Positions 24,354 to 33,576 of a stretch of DNA of 47,579 bases are shown here, piece by piece. The DNA is from Pseudomonas frederiksbergensis (GTDB lineage Bacteria; Pseudomonadota; Gammaproteobacteria; Pseudomonadales; Pseudomonadaceae), in assembly GCF_017114915.1 (NCBI RefSeq), contig NZ_JAAUOE010000030.1, forward strand, positions 1-47,579, given 5' to 3'. The number at the start of each line of letters is the position of its first letter. The first letter of the stretch is position 1. The position numbers were made by a program, and so were the translations under genes. The notes under the pieces are model-generated. The model made no database searches. It was not told the DNA's origin and saw nothing but the letters and a program-made list of their open reading frames with translations.

Positions 24354-25175
24354 ATGCGTACTCTTGAGCTGGCCGGCAGCCCTGTGCCGGTCATCGGCCA
24401 AGGAACCTGGCGCATGGGAGAGGAGCGCTCCCGACACACCAAGGAAGTTGCAGCACTGCGTTTGGGTATCGAGCTGGGCATGACCCTGATCGACACCGCT
24501 GAGATGTACGCTGAAGGGGGCGCCGAAGAGGTGGTGGGTGAAGCCATCGCAGGCAGGCGTGACCAGGTTTTTCTGGTCAGCAAGGTCTACCCCTTCAACG
24601 CCAGCCGCAAAGGCATCCCCCAGGCTTGCGAACGCAGCCTGCGGCGGCTGAATACCGATTACATCGATCTCTATCTGTTGCACTGGCGTGGCGAGTATCC
24701 TCTTGAGGAAACCGTCGAAGCCTTCGAACGCCTGCGTGAAGACGGCAAGATCGGTCGCTGGGGCGTGTCCAACTTCGACCTGGACGACCTGGATGAACTG
24801 GCCTCACCGGCCTGCGCCACCAATCAAGTGCTGTATAACCTGGAAGAACGCGGCATCGAATTCGATCTGCTGCCCTGGAGCCAACACCAACGCATGCCGG
24901 TGATGGCCTACTGTCCGATCGGCCAGGGCGGGCACCTGCTGGTCAATCCCACGCTCAAGCAGATTGCCGCCCGTCACGAGGCGACTCCGGCGCAAGTAGC
25001 GCTGGCATGGATTCTGCGTCAGAGCGGCGTGATCGCCATCCCCAAAGCGGTCCGCCCCGAGCATGTGCAGCTCAACGCACAAGCGGCGCAATTAAGCCTG
25101 GATGCTGGAGATCTGGAGGCGCTGGACCAAGCGTTTCACGCGCCACAACGCAAGCAGCGGTTGGCCATGGTCTGA
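24354..25175 (+). CDS. Aldo/keto reductase
   Basis: A 273-residue NADPH-dependent TIM-barrel oxidoreductase of the AKR superfamily. The catalytic tetrad is visible: Asp and Tyr in LIDTAEMYAEGGAEE (near residues 46-60), Lys in FLVSKVYP, and His in YLLHWRGEYP. The C-terminal nucleotide-binding part includes WILRQSGVIAIPKAVRPEHV. A strong AAGGAGG precedes the ATG at 24354. It is followed after about 30 bases by the DUF1810 gene on the same strand, so the two may form an operon. The substrate is probably a small aldehyde or ketone. Confidence 0.92.
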   Translation: MRTLELAGSPVPVIGQGTWRMGEERSRHTKEVAALRLGIELGMTLIDTAEMYAEGGAEEVVGEAIAGRRDQVFLVSKVYPFNASRKGIPQACERSLRRLNTDYIDLYLLHWRGEYPLEETVEAFERLREDGKIGRWGVSNFDLDDLDELASPACATNQVLYNLEERGIEFDLLPWSQHQRMPVMAYCPIGQGGHLLVNPTLKQIAARHEATPAQVALAWILRQSGVIAIPKAVRPEHVQLNAQAAQLSLDAGDLEALDQAFHAPQRKQRLAMV

Positions 25176-25205
25176 GCCACCGCGGTTCTGTCAGAGGGCA
25201 TCGGC

Positions 25206-25676
25206 ATGAGAAGTACCGATCAGCTCGACTCCTTCAATTTGCCACGCTTCATTCAAGCGCAGGATCCTGTGTTCGAGTGGGTTCAGGAGGAACTGCGCGC
25301 CGGGCAGAAGCGCCGGCACTGGATGTGGTTCATCTTTCCGCAGTTTGCCGGGTTGGGTGACAGCGAAATGTCCCGCTACTTCGCCATTCGCTCAAGCGAA
25401 GAAGCCACGGCTTATCTGGATCATCCGATATTGGGTCCCCGCTTGCGCACTTGCACGCAATTGGTGCTGGATGTTCCTCAACGCTCGATCGCCAGGATCT
25501 TCGGTCACCCCGACAACCTCAAGTTTCACTCATCGATGACGCTGTTCGCCCAGGTTTCGCCAAAAGGCAGCCTGTTCCATCAGGCGCTGGATCAGTACTT
25601 TCACGGCATACCGGATGACTGGACGCTGTCGCTGCTGGACTCAAAACAGGCCCAGTTGCCCACCCATCAGCGTTGA
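25206..25676 (+). CDS. DUF1810 family protein
   Basis: A 156-residue protein of the DUF1810 family, recognisable by FNLPRFIQAQDPVFEWVQEE, RRHWMWFIFPQFAGLG, and the FGHPDNLKFHSSMTLFAQ segment. The family adopts a helical fold and is of unknown function; links to NADAR-like proteins have been proposed because of the shared fold. It follows the aldo/keto reductase gene closely. Its last 36 bases overlap the 3' end of polB on the opposite strand. Confidence 0.9.
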   Translation: MRSTDQLDSFNLPRFIQAQDPVFEWVQEELRAGQKRRHWMWFIFPQFAGLGDSEMSRYFAIRSSEEATAYLDHPILGPRLRTCTQLVLDVPQRSIARIFGHPDNLKFHSSMTLFAQVSPKGSLFHQALDQYFHGIPDDWTLSLLDSKQAQLPTHQR

Positions 25677-28004
25677 GAAATCGTCATCCACGAACGGCAG
25701 GATCGCATCCGCCACCGGTTGCAGCTGCCGGGTGACGTAATGGTCGTAGTCGATGGGCGCGCTGCGCACTTCCAGCGGCTCGGGGCCGGCGACCGTGATC
25801 ACGTAACTGATCCAGCCACCGTTGTGATATTGCCGCGGGCGCCCTTGCCGGTCGTTGTAATCGTCGGCGATGCGCGCAGCCCGCACATGGGGCGGAACGT
25901 TGCGTTGATAGTCATCGAGGGGGCGACGCAGGCGTTTGCGGTAGATCAGGCGTTCGTCGAACTCACCGGCCAAGGTCCTGCGCACATAGTCACGAACGTA
26001 ATCCTGATAGGGCTTGCGATTGAAGATGCGCAGGTACAGCTCCTGCTGGAATTGCCGGGCCAGCGGCGACCAGTCGGTGCGCACGGTTTCCAGGCCTTTG
26101 TAGACCATTTCGTCGGTACCGTCGGCGCGGGTGACCAACCCGGCATAGCGCTTCTTGCTGCCCTCCTCGGCGCCGCGAATGGTCGGCATCAGAAAGCGTT
26201 TGTAGTGGGTTTCGAACTGCAACTCCAAGGCACTTTCCAGCCCGTACTCCTGTTTCACATGCTCGCGCCACCACTGGTTGACATGATCCACCAGCGCGTG
26301 GCCGATCTGCGCCGCTTCGGCCTGACCGTGGGGGCGGCGCAGCCAGACGAAAGTCGAATCGGTGTCGCCATAGATCACCGTGTGGCCCTGCGCTTCGATC
26401 AACTGGCGGGTGCGCCACATGATCTCGTGACCGCGCAAGGTAATGGACGAGGCCAACCGGGTATCGAAAAAGCGGCAACCGCTGGAACCGAGCACGCCGT
26501 AGAACGCATTCATGATGATCTTCAGGGCCTGGGACAACGGAGCGTTGTGTTCTCGCTTGGCGGTTTCGCGGCCTTCGGCGACCCGGGCGATGATGGCCGG
26601 CAGGCAATGCCGGGTTCTCGAGAAACGTGCACCGCGAAAGCCCGGCACCGACTCGCTGTCGTCGGGATGCCTGAGCCCTTCGATCAAGCCCACTGGGTCG
26701 ATCAGGAAGGTGCGGATGATCGACGGATAGAGGCTTTTGTAGTCGAGCACCAACACCGATTCGTACAGCCCCGGCTGCGAGTCCATGACAAAACCGCCGG
26801 GGCTGGCCTCTGGCGGTTTATTGCCGAGGTTCGGCGCGACGAAGCCCTGACGGTGCATCAACGGCATGTACAGGTGAGTGAAGGCCGCCACCGAGCCGCC
26901 ACTGCGGTCCGCCGGCAAACCAGTGACGCTGGCGCGTTCGAGCAGGAAGGTCAGCAACTCGGTCTTGGCGAAGATCCGCGTCACCAGTTCGCAGTCCTTG
27001 AGGTTGTAGGTGGCCAGGGCCGGCTTGTCCTCGGCGAACATGCGATTGATTTCGTCCATGCGCTGGTACGGGTTGTCGATGGACTTGCCTTCGCCCAACA
27101 GGGTTTGCGCGACGTTTTCCAGGCTGAACGACGGGAAGCTCCAGGTCGCCGACCGCAGCGACTCGATGCCGTCGATGATCAAGCGGCCAGCGGCCGAGGC
27201 GAAGTAATGATTGCCGCTGCCGTGCTCGCGCCATTGCATTTCTTCGCCGCCACGCCCCAGCTTCAGCGGCACCGCCAGGCGGCGAGCATGTTCGTGCAAT
27301 ACGCGCAGGTCGAACTGCACGACGTTCCAGCCGATGATCGCGTCAGGGTCGTGGCGGGCGAACCATTCATTGAGTTTTTTCAGCAGCAGGGTTCGCGAGT
27401 CGCAGTATTCGAGCTGGAAATCCACCCCGCTGTCATCGCCATTGGGCGGCCCGAGCATGTACACCTGACGCTCGCCGCAGCCTTCCAGAGCGATGGAATA
27501 CAACTCGCCCTGAGCGGTGGTTTCGATGTCCAGCGAGACCAGTCGCAGGTTTGGCCGGTAGCCGGGAGCGGGTTTCATTTGTGCGTCGAGCAGCAGGCCG
27601 TCGGCACCGGGCGTGCCGCCGAACAAAACCGGCGCGGTGATGAATCGCTCCATCATGTAGCGTTCCGGCGGGCGGATGTCGGCTTCGAACACCTCGACAC
27701 CTGATTTGCGCAGCGCGGTTTCCAGGCGCATCAACTGGCCGTGCTGCTGGCAATACAGGCCGAGCACCGGGCGGTGCTCGAAATCCACGAGGGCCAACGG
27801 CCGCAGCTCGACGTTTTTCTCGCCACGCAACACTGTTTCGGCTTGCTCGCGCATGGCCTGTGGAATGAACGCGACTGACGGTTGATGCGGCAGGCGTATT
27901 CGCCGGGGGCCGGCATCGGTCGCCAGCCAGAACTCGACTTCCGTGCCGGCCGGGGTGTCGCGCCAATGCCGGGTCAGGACGAAACCCTGCTGTAAATCCA
28001 CCAC
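25641..28004 (-). CDS. polB: DNA polymerase II (PolB)
   Basis: A 787-residue family-B DNA polymerase of the bacterial PolB type. The 3'-5' exonuclease motifs are visible (SLDIETT, then IIGWNVVQFDLRVL). So are polymerase motif A (VLDYKSLYPSIIRTF), motif B (KIIMNAFYGVLGS) and motif C (YGDTDSTF with the catalytic aspartates). The open frame begins with GTG at 28004, with GAGG six bases upstream. PolB assists in replication restart and translesion synthesis, and in E. coli is LexA-controlled. I did not see a clear Pseudomonas LexA box in the 28005-28060 region. The gene is complete. Confidence 0.96.
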   Translation of the reverse strand: MVDLQQGFVLTRHWRDTPAGTEVEFWLATDAGPRRIRLPHQPSVAFIPQAMREQAETVLRGEKNVELRPLALVDFEHRPVLGLYCQQHGQLMRLETALRKSGVEVFEADIRPPERYMMERFITAPVLFGGTPGADGLLLDAQMKPAPGYRPNLRLVSLDIETTAQGELYSIALEGCGERQVYMLGPPNGDDSGVDFQLEYCDSRTLLLKKLNEWFARHDPDAIIGWNVVQFDLRVLHEHARRLAVPLKLGRGGEEMQWREHGSGNHYFASAAGRLIIDGIESLRSATWSFPSFSLENVAQTLLGEGKSIDNPYQRMDEINRMFAEDKPALATYNLKDCELVTRIFAKTELLTFLLERASVTGLPADRSGGSVAAFTHLYMPLMHRQGFVAPNLGNKPPEASPGGFVMDSQPGLYESVLVLDYKSLYPSIIRTFLIDPVGLIEGLRHPDDSESVPGFRGARFSRTRHCLPAIIARVAEGRETAKREHNAPLSQALKIIMNAFYGVLGSSGCRFFDTRLASSITLRGHEIMWRTRQLIEAQGHTVIYGDTDSTFVWLRRPHGQAEAAQIGHALVDHVNQWWREHVKQEYGLESALELQFETHYKRFLMPTIRGAEEGSKKRYAGLVTRADGTDEMVYKGLETVRTDWSPLARQFQQELYLRIFNRKPYQDYVRDYVRRTLAGEFDERLIYRKRLRRPLDDYQRNVPPHVRAARIADDYNDRQGRPRQYHNGGWISYVITVAGPEPLEVRSAPIDYDHYVTRQLQPVADAILPFVDDDFSTLMGGQLGLF

Positions 28005-28068
28005 TGCAACCTCAACGATTTGATTCAGGTGATAATTCTACGCGTGATCGTCGGTCAAGACGCAGAAC

Positions 28069-28160
28069 CTGTAGGAGCGAGGCTTGCCCGCGAAGAACGA
28101 TGACGCGTAATACCTGAAAAACCGCGGCGCATTCTTCGCGGGCAAGCCTCGCTCCTACAG
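28069..28160. repeat. REP pair, type A
   Basis: Inverted copies CTGTAGGAGCGAGGCTTGCC and GGCAAGCCTCGCTCCTACAG, each followed inward by CGCGAAGAA / TTCTTCGCG, form a hairpin with about 35 central bases between polB and the CBS gene. Confidence 0.92.
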
Positions 28161-28293
28161 GCATCAGGGGCGGGCTTTTACAAAGAAAAATCGCTGAATG
28201 ACGCTTTTTGCGCGGTATGTGCCGCTTTCTCCCTTGCTCTGTGAGCGTGTCTCTACGATTCTTCAAGAACAACGACAAACCCGAGAAACCACC

Positions 28294-28734
28294 ATGAAAA
28301 CCGTCGCCCAACTGCTCAAGCTAAAGGCCCAACAAAATCAGGCAGTCCATACCATTGCGCCTCATCAAATGGTGCTGGAAGCGCTGATGGTGATGGCCAC
28401 GAAAAACGTTGGCGCGTTACCGGTCCTGAAGGATGGCGCGGTCGTCGGCATCATCAGTGAGCGGGACTATGCGCGCAAACTGGTGCTCAAGGGGCGCTCC
28501 TCCGTCGGCACACCGGTCAGCGACATCATGGTGGCGCCGGTGATCACCGTGGACACCCATCAAACCGTCGAAACCTGCATGAGCATCATGTCCGACAAAC
28601 GCCTGCGGCACTTGCCGGTGGTGGAAAACGGCGAGTTGATAGGTTTGCTGTCGATCGGCGACCTGGTCAAGGAAGCCATCGCTGAACAGGCTGAACTGAT
28701 TCGGCAGCTGGAGCAGTACATCCGCGGCGAGTGA
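28294..28734 (+). CDS. Two-CBS-domain protein
   Basis: A 146-residue protein consisting almost wholly of a pair of CBS domains, about residues 15-70 (VLEALMVMATKNVGALPVLK, GIISERDYARK) and 80-130 (TVETCMSIMSDKRLRHLPVV, LIGLLSIGDLVKEAI), with a short C-terminal helix (AELIRQLEQYI). CBS pairs bind AMP, ATP, NAD or SAM and act as energy sensors; in Pseudomonas such stand-alone proteins are common and unlinked to a known partner. The start at 28294 is set by domain boundaries; the upstream in-frame ATG at 28198 would extend into the spacer region. Confidence 0.9.
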   Translation: MKTVAQLLKLKAQQNQAVHTIAPHQMVLEALMVMATKNVGALPVLKDGAVVGIISERDYARKLVLKGRSSVGTPVSDIMVAPVITVDTHQTVETCMSIMSDKRLRHLPVVENGELIGLLSIGDLVKEAIAEQAELIRQLEQYIRGE

Positions 28735-28737
28735 TCT

Positions 28738-28833
28738 TGTGGCGAGGGGGCTTGCCCCCGTTCGGCTGCGAAGCAGTCGCAAAGCTTTTGGGGCCGCTTC
28801 GCGACCCAACGGGGGCAAGCCCCCTCGCCACAA
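28738..28833. repeat. REP pair, type B
   Basis: TTGTGGCGAGGGGGCTTGCC and GGCAAGCCCCCTCGCCACAA are exact inverse copies enclosing CCCGTTCGGCTGCGAAGCAGTC and related sequence. A near-identical element is at 47343-47476. This family differs from the type A elements in arm and centre. Confidence 0.9.
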
Positions 28834-28882
28834 CAAAAGCTCTCTTGCCACAAACGCCCCCCGCATTTGTTTGGCGGTGTTC

Positions 28883-29503
28883 CTATGGCCAATGCCGCGA
28901 GAAGACCGGCGCCAATGCGGGGTGCCGGTCGAAGCGTTCGAGCCAGGCGAAGAACCCCGGCCGTGCAACCCGCAAGTGCTCCCGGGTACCCGCCCACCGC
29001 GTCACCACTGCTGCCAGAATGTCCAGCGCGCCCGGCTTTCCATCACCCAGATACAACTTGCCGGCAAACTGATCGGCAAACACCTCCCAATGCCAATGCA
29101 GGCGCTGGCGGGCACCGGCCCTGAGGTTTTTGCGGGACGCCTCGTCCGCCTCGTCCAGCCAGCGCTCGGGGTAATCGATGAGACCGATGGCGGCATAGCA
29201 ATTGCTGACGATGTACACCAGCCCATGAATCACCTGATCGCGCTTGATCGGGTTTTCCGGCAGCAGGTTCGACTCGGGGAATGTGAGCCCCAGATGAATC
29301 AGGATCGCCGCACTCTCAGCGAGAACGCCGCCATCGGGCAGTTGCAGAGTGGGAACCTGCTTGAGCGGGTTGAGCTTCTCCAACGCATGCGCAGCCTCCG
29401 GGGACGCTGAAACGTCGATGAAGCGATAAGGAACCTCGCATAGTTCCAGCGCGGCCTCGATGGCGGCCGCCCCCGAATTCTGATGCCCGTAGAGCTGGTA
29501 CAT
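28883..29503 (-). CDS. Glutathione S-transferase family protein
   Basis: A 206-residue GST: thioredoxin-like N-terminal half (MYQLYGHQNSGAAAIEAALE, LNPLKQVPTLQLPDGGVLAE with the cis-Pro and the glutathione-contacting residues ESAAIL) and an all-helical C-terminal half (KPGALDILAAVVTRWAG). The first helix position holds SG rather than a canonical catalytic Ser/Tyr context. It likely conjugates glutathione to electrophiles or works in redox; the substrate cannot be assigned. It is a single gene, divergent from nothing nearby and followed by the type B REP pair. Confidence 0.88.
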   Translation of the reverse strand: MYQLYGHQNSGAAAIEAALELCEVPYRFIDVSASPEAAHALEKLNPLKQVPTLQLPDGGVLAESAAILIHLGLTFPESNLLPENPIKRDQVIHGLVYIVSNCYAAIGLIDYPERWLDEADEASRKNLRAGARQRLHWHWEVFADQFAGKLYLGDGKPGALDILAAVVTRWAGTREHLRVARPGFFAWLERFDRHPALAPVFSRHWP

Positions 29504-29602
29504 GACTAAATCTCCTCTGCGACTCTCTCTTTGTAGCAGCTATCGAAGATTGTGCGCTCATGCCTCATGATCCGGGCCTTTTTTAGCCATTTTCCGGCTC
29601 GG

Positions 29603-30697
29603 TTACCTCCCTGCCCGCTTCATGCAGCGCTGATAACGCTCATCGACCCGCTTGGCGAACCACGCCGTGGTGAGTTTGCGGGTGATTTTCGGGCTTTGCA
29701 GCACGATCCCCGGCAACACTGCGCGGGGTAACGGCCGGCCTTCGGCCTGCTCGGCCAACGCGAAGACCCGCCGATAGAGCCGGGTGTCCTCGAATTCGAG
29801 GCCATTGCCCTCTTCCAATTGATCGCGAATGGTCGGGTTGCGCATGTCCAATTGCTTGCCGAGGGTGCGCACCGCCAGTTCCGTGGTGCCGGGCATGATC
29901 GAACCGTAGCGCACCAGATCGCCATCTAGCGCCAGCGGGATACCCGTCGCACGACTGACCGCGTTCTGAAACGCCGCATTGCGGCTGGCGTACCAACCGG
30001 CGTTGAAATCGGCGAAGCGATACAGCGGCTGCTCGTAGCTCACCGGATAACCAAGCAAGTGGGCAATACCGAAGTACATACCGCCGCGACGGGTGAACAC
30101 TTCGCGGCGAATCGAGCCGTTCACCGGGTAGGGATAATCCCGCGCCTGCTGCTCGGCAAAGTCGATGCTGACCTGCATCGGCCCGCCGGTGTGCACCGGG
30201 TTGAACCCGTCGAACAAAGTCCGGCCCATGGGCACCATGCCGATGAAGTCATCGAAAATCGCGCTGAGTTCTTTTTCGCTGCGCGCGGCATTGAGCCGGT
30301 CGCTGTAGCTTTTGCCATTGGGTGAACTCACCTGCAAGGCACCGCTGACCAACAGGCCGGGGATGTGGGCCTTATCGGCGCGACGGTCGATCTCGTCCCG
30401 GGCGATCTTGCCCAGGCCTGGCACCGACGGATCAGCCTGAAACGTCGACTCCTGTTCAGTGACCGCGAGTACCGAACACAGGTTTTGCGTGGTCGGGGAA
30501 ATTTTTTGTGCGGCAAACGCCGCGTAGATGTCCGTGGCCCAGCCCTGACGGTCGACCGTCCTGGCCGGCAGCAGGCGCACGATCTCGGCCTTGACCTCGG
30601 CGGGCTTGCGGGGCTGTGGCTCCTGAGTGCGCTGGGTGCCGCAACCGGCCAGTACCAACAGCGCGGCCACGCTCATGATCAATCGATTGGCTTGCAT
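29603..30697 (-). CDS. DUF1615 family lipoprotein
   Basis: A 364-residue lipoprotein with signal peptide and lipobox VLAGC (Cys19), followed by a DUF1615 domain. The family is recognised from the arrangement TEQESTFQADPSVPGLGKIA, DDFIGMVPMGRTLF, NPVHTGGPMQVS and PLYRFADFNAGWYASRNAAF. The TEQES-like motif and the fold hints suggest a relative of lytic transglycosylases (Glu in TEQES would be the candidate acid), but that is inference. It would be anchored in the outer membrane. It is divergent from the FAD monooxygenase gene. Confidence 0.88.
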   Translation of the reverse strand: MQANRLIMSVAALLVLAGCGTQRTQEPQPRKPAEVKAEIVRLLPARTVDRQGWATDIYAAFAAQKISPTTQNLCSVLAVTEQESTFQADPSVPGLGKIARDEIDRRADKAHIPGLLVSGALQVSSPNGKSYSDRLNAARSEKELSAIFDDFIGMVPMGRTLFDGFNPVHTGGPMQVSIDFAEQQARDYPYPVNGSIRREVFTRRGGMYFGIAHLLGYPVSYEQPLYRFADFNAGWYASRNAAFQNAVSRATGIPLALDGDLVRYGSIMPGTTELAVRTLGKQLDMRNPTIRDQLEEGNGLEFEDTRLYRRVFALAEQAEGRPLPRAVLPGIVLQSPKITRKLTTAWFAKRVDERYQRCMKRAGR

Positions 30698-30875
30698 GGT
30701 GCTCCATCAAATCCGTTGAGCCGGGTTAACCATACGATCAATGGCATGGCGCAGGCTATGACTGTCGCGGCCTCTCACTGTTCCGTAGCAGCCGGCGTTT
30801 TCCCGTTGAGCAGTCGGCCCACGGGTGCACCCGGGTTGAACCATACTTGATCCACATACCGAGGAGGACAACCTC

Positions 30876-32405
30876 ATGAACCGTAGCGACGTGCTGATCA
30901 TCGGCGCCGGCCCGACCGGGCTGGTCCTGGCGCTGTGGCTGAGCAAACTGGGGGTTCGGGTGCGGATTATCGACAAGACCTCGGCCCCCGGCACGACCTC
31001 ACGTGCGTTGGCCGTGCAGGCTCGTACGCTGGAACTGTATCGCCAGCTCGACCTCAGCCACGCGGTGGTGCAAAACGGCCATCGAGTGTGCGCAGCCAAT
31101 TTCTGGGTCAAGGGCGAACCGGTCGCACGCCTGCCGCTAAGCACCATAGGCGAAGGTCTGACGCCCTATGCGTTTCTGGAAATCTATCCGCAAGACGAGC
31201 ACGAACAGCTGCTGATCGAACGCCTGGAGACCTTCGGTATTACGGTGGAGCGCAACACCGAACTGCAGAGCTTCGAAGAAACCGGCGACGGCATCACGGC
31301 GACGCTGCGCTTGCCCGATGGCCAACAGGAAACCTGCCAGGCCTGCTACCTCGCAGGCTGCGACGGCGCCCGGTCGATTGTGCGCAAAACCCTGGACACC
31401 GGATTTCCCGGCGGCACCTACCAGCAGATTTTCTACGTGGCGGATGTGCAGGCCCGTGGCCCTACGTTCAACGGTGAACTGCATGTGGACCTCGACGAAG
31501 CCGACTTCCTTGCCATTTTCCCCTTGTCCAACGAAGGTCGCGCCCGACTGATCGGCACGGTTCGCGACGAGCGTGCCGACCGCGCCGAAACCCTTCGGTT
31601 TGAAGATGTCAGCCACCGGGCCATCGAGAACTTAAAACTACAGATCGATCAGGTGAACTGGTTCTCGACTTACCGCGTGCATCACCGGGTGGCGGATCAC
31701 TTTCGCACCGGGCGCGCGTTTTTATTGGGTGACGCCGCCCATGTCCATAGCCCGGCGGGGGGCCAGGGCATGAACACCGGGATTGGCGATGCGATCAATC
31801 TGGCCTGGAAACTCGCGGCGGTGCTGCACGGCGGCGCCACGCCCAAACTGCTCGACAGCTATGAAACCGAACGCATCGCCTTTGCCCGACGCCTGGTGGC
31901 CACCACTGATCGGGTCTTCAGTTTCGTCACCGCCGACGGGCCGATTGCCGACGTGATGCGCACTCGCATAGCCCCCTTTCTGATCCCGAAAATGATCTCG
32001 TTGGAGGCCGCCCGGGAATTCCTGTTTCGCACGGTGTCCCAGACCACCCTCAACTATCGCGGCATGCCGTTGAGCGAGGGCGTTGCCGGCCATGTTCACG
32101 GCGGTGATCGCCTGCCCTGGGCCCACGACGGTGAAGGGGACAATTTCGAATCGCTGAAGTACCCGACCTGGCAAGTGCATGTGTATGGCGACACCAGCGA
32201 CGAGATGATCAATTGGTGCAGCGATCATCACTTGCCATTGCAGGTGTTCGACTGGCGACCGGTGTTTGAAACAGCGGGGCTGGCGCGCAACGGGTTTTAC
32301 CTGCTGCGGCCGGATACCTATGTAGCGATCGCCGACTACAGCGCCGATCCGAAGGTGATCGAGCGGTATTTCCGGGATCATGGGATACGGCCTTACATCA
32401 GCTGA
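30876..32405 (+). CDS. FAD-dependent aromatic monooxygenase (class A)
   Basis: A 509-residue flavoprotein hydroxylase of the PheA/TfdB/MhpA group. It has the N-terminal dinucleotide fold (IIGAGPTGLVLALWLSKLG, residues 7-25) and the second FAD motif (GDAAHVHSPAGGQGMNTGIG near residue 286). The C-terminal region has the thioredoxin-like extension of phenol hydroxylases (FDWRPVFETAGLARNGFYLL). It hydroxylates an aromatic ring with NAD(P)H and O2. GAGGAGG is ten bases before the ATG. No ring-cleavage genes are nearby, so the substrate is unknown; the enzyme may serve in detoxification or be the orphan of a pathway. Confidence 0.9.
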   Translation: MNRSDVLIIGAGPTGLVLALWLSKLGVRVRIIDKTSAPGTTSRALAVQARTLELYRQLDLSHAVVQNGHRVCAANFWVKGEPVARLPLSTIGEGLTPYAFLEIYPQDEHEQLLIERLETFGITVERNTELQSFEETGDGITATLRLPDGQQETCQACYLAGCDGARSIVRKTLDTGFPGGTYQQIFYVADVQARGPTFNGELHVDLDEADFLAIFPLSNEGRARLIGTVRDERADRAETLRFEDVSHRAIENLKLQIDQVNWFSTYRVHHRVADHFRTGRAFLLGDAAHVHSPAGGQGMNTGIGDAINLAWKLAAVLHGGATPKLLDSYETERIAFARRLVATTDRVFSFVTADGPIADVMRTRIAPFLIPKMISLEAAREFLFRTVSQTTLNYRGMPLSEGVAGHVHGGDRLPWAHDGEGDNFESLKYPTWQVHVYGDTSDEMINWCSDHHLPLQVFDWRPVFETAGLARNGFYLLRPDTYVAIADYSADPKVIERYFRDHGIRPYIS

Positions 32406-32407
32406 AC

Positions 32408-32500
32408 CTGTAGGAGCGAGCTTGCTCGCGAAGGCGGTGTGTCAGTCGATATTTACGGTGACTGAGACACCGCTTTCGCGAGCAAGCTCGCTCCTACAAG
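32408..32500. repeat. REP pair, type A variant
   Basis: CTGTAGGAGCGAGCTTGCTC and GAGCAAGCTCGCTCCTACA are inverse copies with CGCGAAGGCGGTGT / ACACCGCTTTCGCG inside, located just after the FAD monooxygenase gene. Here the core is AGCTTGCTCGCG in place of GGCTTGCCCGCG, a compensated change that keeps the stem. Confidence 0.9.
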
Positions 32501-32538
32501 TTAAATCCTCGGTTTTCCCCTTACCTCCGGGCCGCGAT

Positions 32539-33246
32539 TCAAAGCGGCTGTCTGGGGATTTCCAGCCCGCGAATCACCGCCGGCCTTGCCAGGAAACGCT
32601 CCAGCACGCGGGTGACGTTCGGGAAATTCTGGATGCCGACCAGATCGCCGGCCTCGTAGAAGCCGATCAGGTTGCGCACCCACGGAAAAGTCGCGATGTC
32701 GGCGATGGTGTAGCGCTCGCCCATGATCCAGTCGCGTCCTTGCAGGCGGCCCTCGAGGACGTTGAGCAAGCGCTTGCTTTCGTCGACGTAGCGATCACGA
32801 GGGCGCTTGTCTTCGTAGTCCTTGCCGGCGAATTTGTTGAAGAAACCGAGCTGGCCGAACATTGGCCCGATACCGCCCATCTGAAACATCAGCCACTGAA
32901 GAGTCTCGTAACGCGCCGCCGATTCCTGGGCCAGCAGTTGCCCGCTCTTGTCGGCGAGGTAAATCAGAATCGCCCCGGACTCGAACAGCGCCAGCGGTTG
33001 GTCCCCCGGACCGTGGGGGTCGAGAATCGCCGGGATCTTGTTGTTGGGGTTCAGCGACAGAAATTCGGGGGATAGCTGATCGTTGGTGTCAAAGCCCACG
33101 CGATGCGGCTCGTAGGGCAGCCCAATCTCTTCGAGCATGATCGAAACCTTGACGCCATTGGGCGTTGGCAAGGAATAGAGCTGGATCCACTCCGGGTACT
33201 GGGCCGGCCATTTTCGGGTGATGGGGAATGCAGACAAGTCGGTCAT
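32539..33246 (-). CDS. Glutathione S-transferase, Nu class (YghU/YfcG-like)
   Basis: A 235-residue GST of the YghU/YfcG group. The N-terminal domain has IQLYSLPTPNGVKVSIMLEE, the Asn-Pro motif LNPNNKIPAILDPHG and LFESGAILIYLA; the C-terminal helices include GGIGPMFGQLGFF and MGERYTIADIATFPWV. YghU and YfcG reduce organic peroxides and disulfides and bind two glutathiones. The start at 33246 (MTDLSAFP) fits the family; a longer start three codons upstream cannot be excluded, as neither has a clear ribosome-binding site. Confidence 0.9.
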   Translation of the reverse strand: MTDLSAFPITRKWPAQYPEWIQLYSLPTPNGVKVSIMLEEIGLPYEPHRVGFDTNDQLSPEFLSLNPNNKIPAILDPHGPGDQPLALFESGAILIYLADKSGQLLAQESAARYETLQWLMFQMGGIGPMFGQLGFFNKFAGKDYEDKRPRDRYVDESKRLLNVLEGRLQGRDWIMGERYTIADIATFPWVRNLIGFYEAGDLVGIQNFPNVTRVLERFLARPAVIRGLEIPRQPL

Positions 33247-33576
33247 AAGGGGCATCCGGTACTAAAGAAAGGGTTGAGCATAATCCAGGATCGCCGACAG
33301 GCGGTTGTGATCTTTTCATCGGCACCGCTGGCTTACTTAAATCCGCAACATCCTGTCGATATCCTTTGCCCCAATCCGTTCAAGGTTACCGCTAAAGTGC
33401 TGGGCGCCTCGATCAGATCGAAGCCTGGATCGAACCAAAAGGGCTTCAGAGGACTCTGAGCAATGCCCTGCAGGAAACTGGACCGGGTCAACGACATGGA
33501 AAATACCCAATGCCGGGGGGCTCGTGGTGTCAAGGTTTGTCAGCCTTAACCGAATGCGCTGAAGAAGACCTATTCG
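33247..33576. other. Intergenic region, no gene seen
   Basis: This 330-base stretch between two divergent genes holds promoters for the GST (minus) and the histidine phosphatase (plus). Short open frames run through it, but none has a ribosome-binding site, a signal or a recognisable family. I see no palindrome of note. Confidence 0.4.

Noticed and set aside
25719..27704. 661-codon open frame opposite polB
   Set aside because: Long only because of high GC; no motif, start site or family, while polB motifs are complete.
28005..28060. LexA box upstream of polB
   Set aside because: CTGAATCAAATCGTTG has only the first half-site; the second half does not match.
28069..28160. CRISPR-like repeat
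   Set aside because: Facing palindromic pairs with single spacers, dispersed over the window, are REP elements; there is no array of direct repeats and no cas gene.
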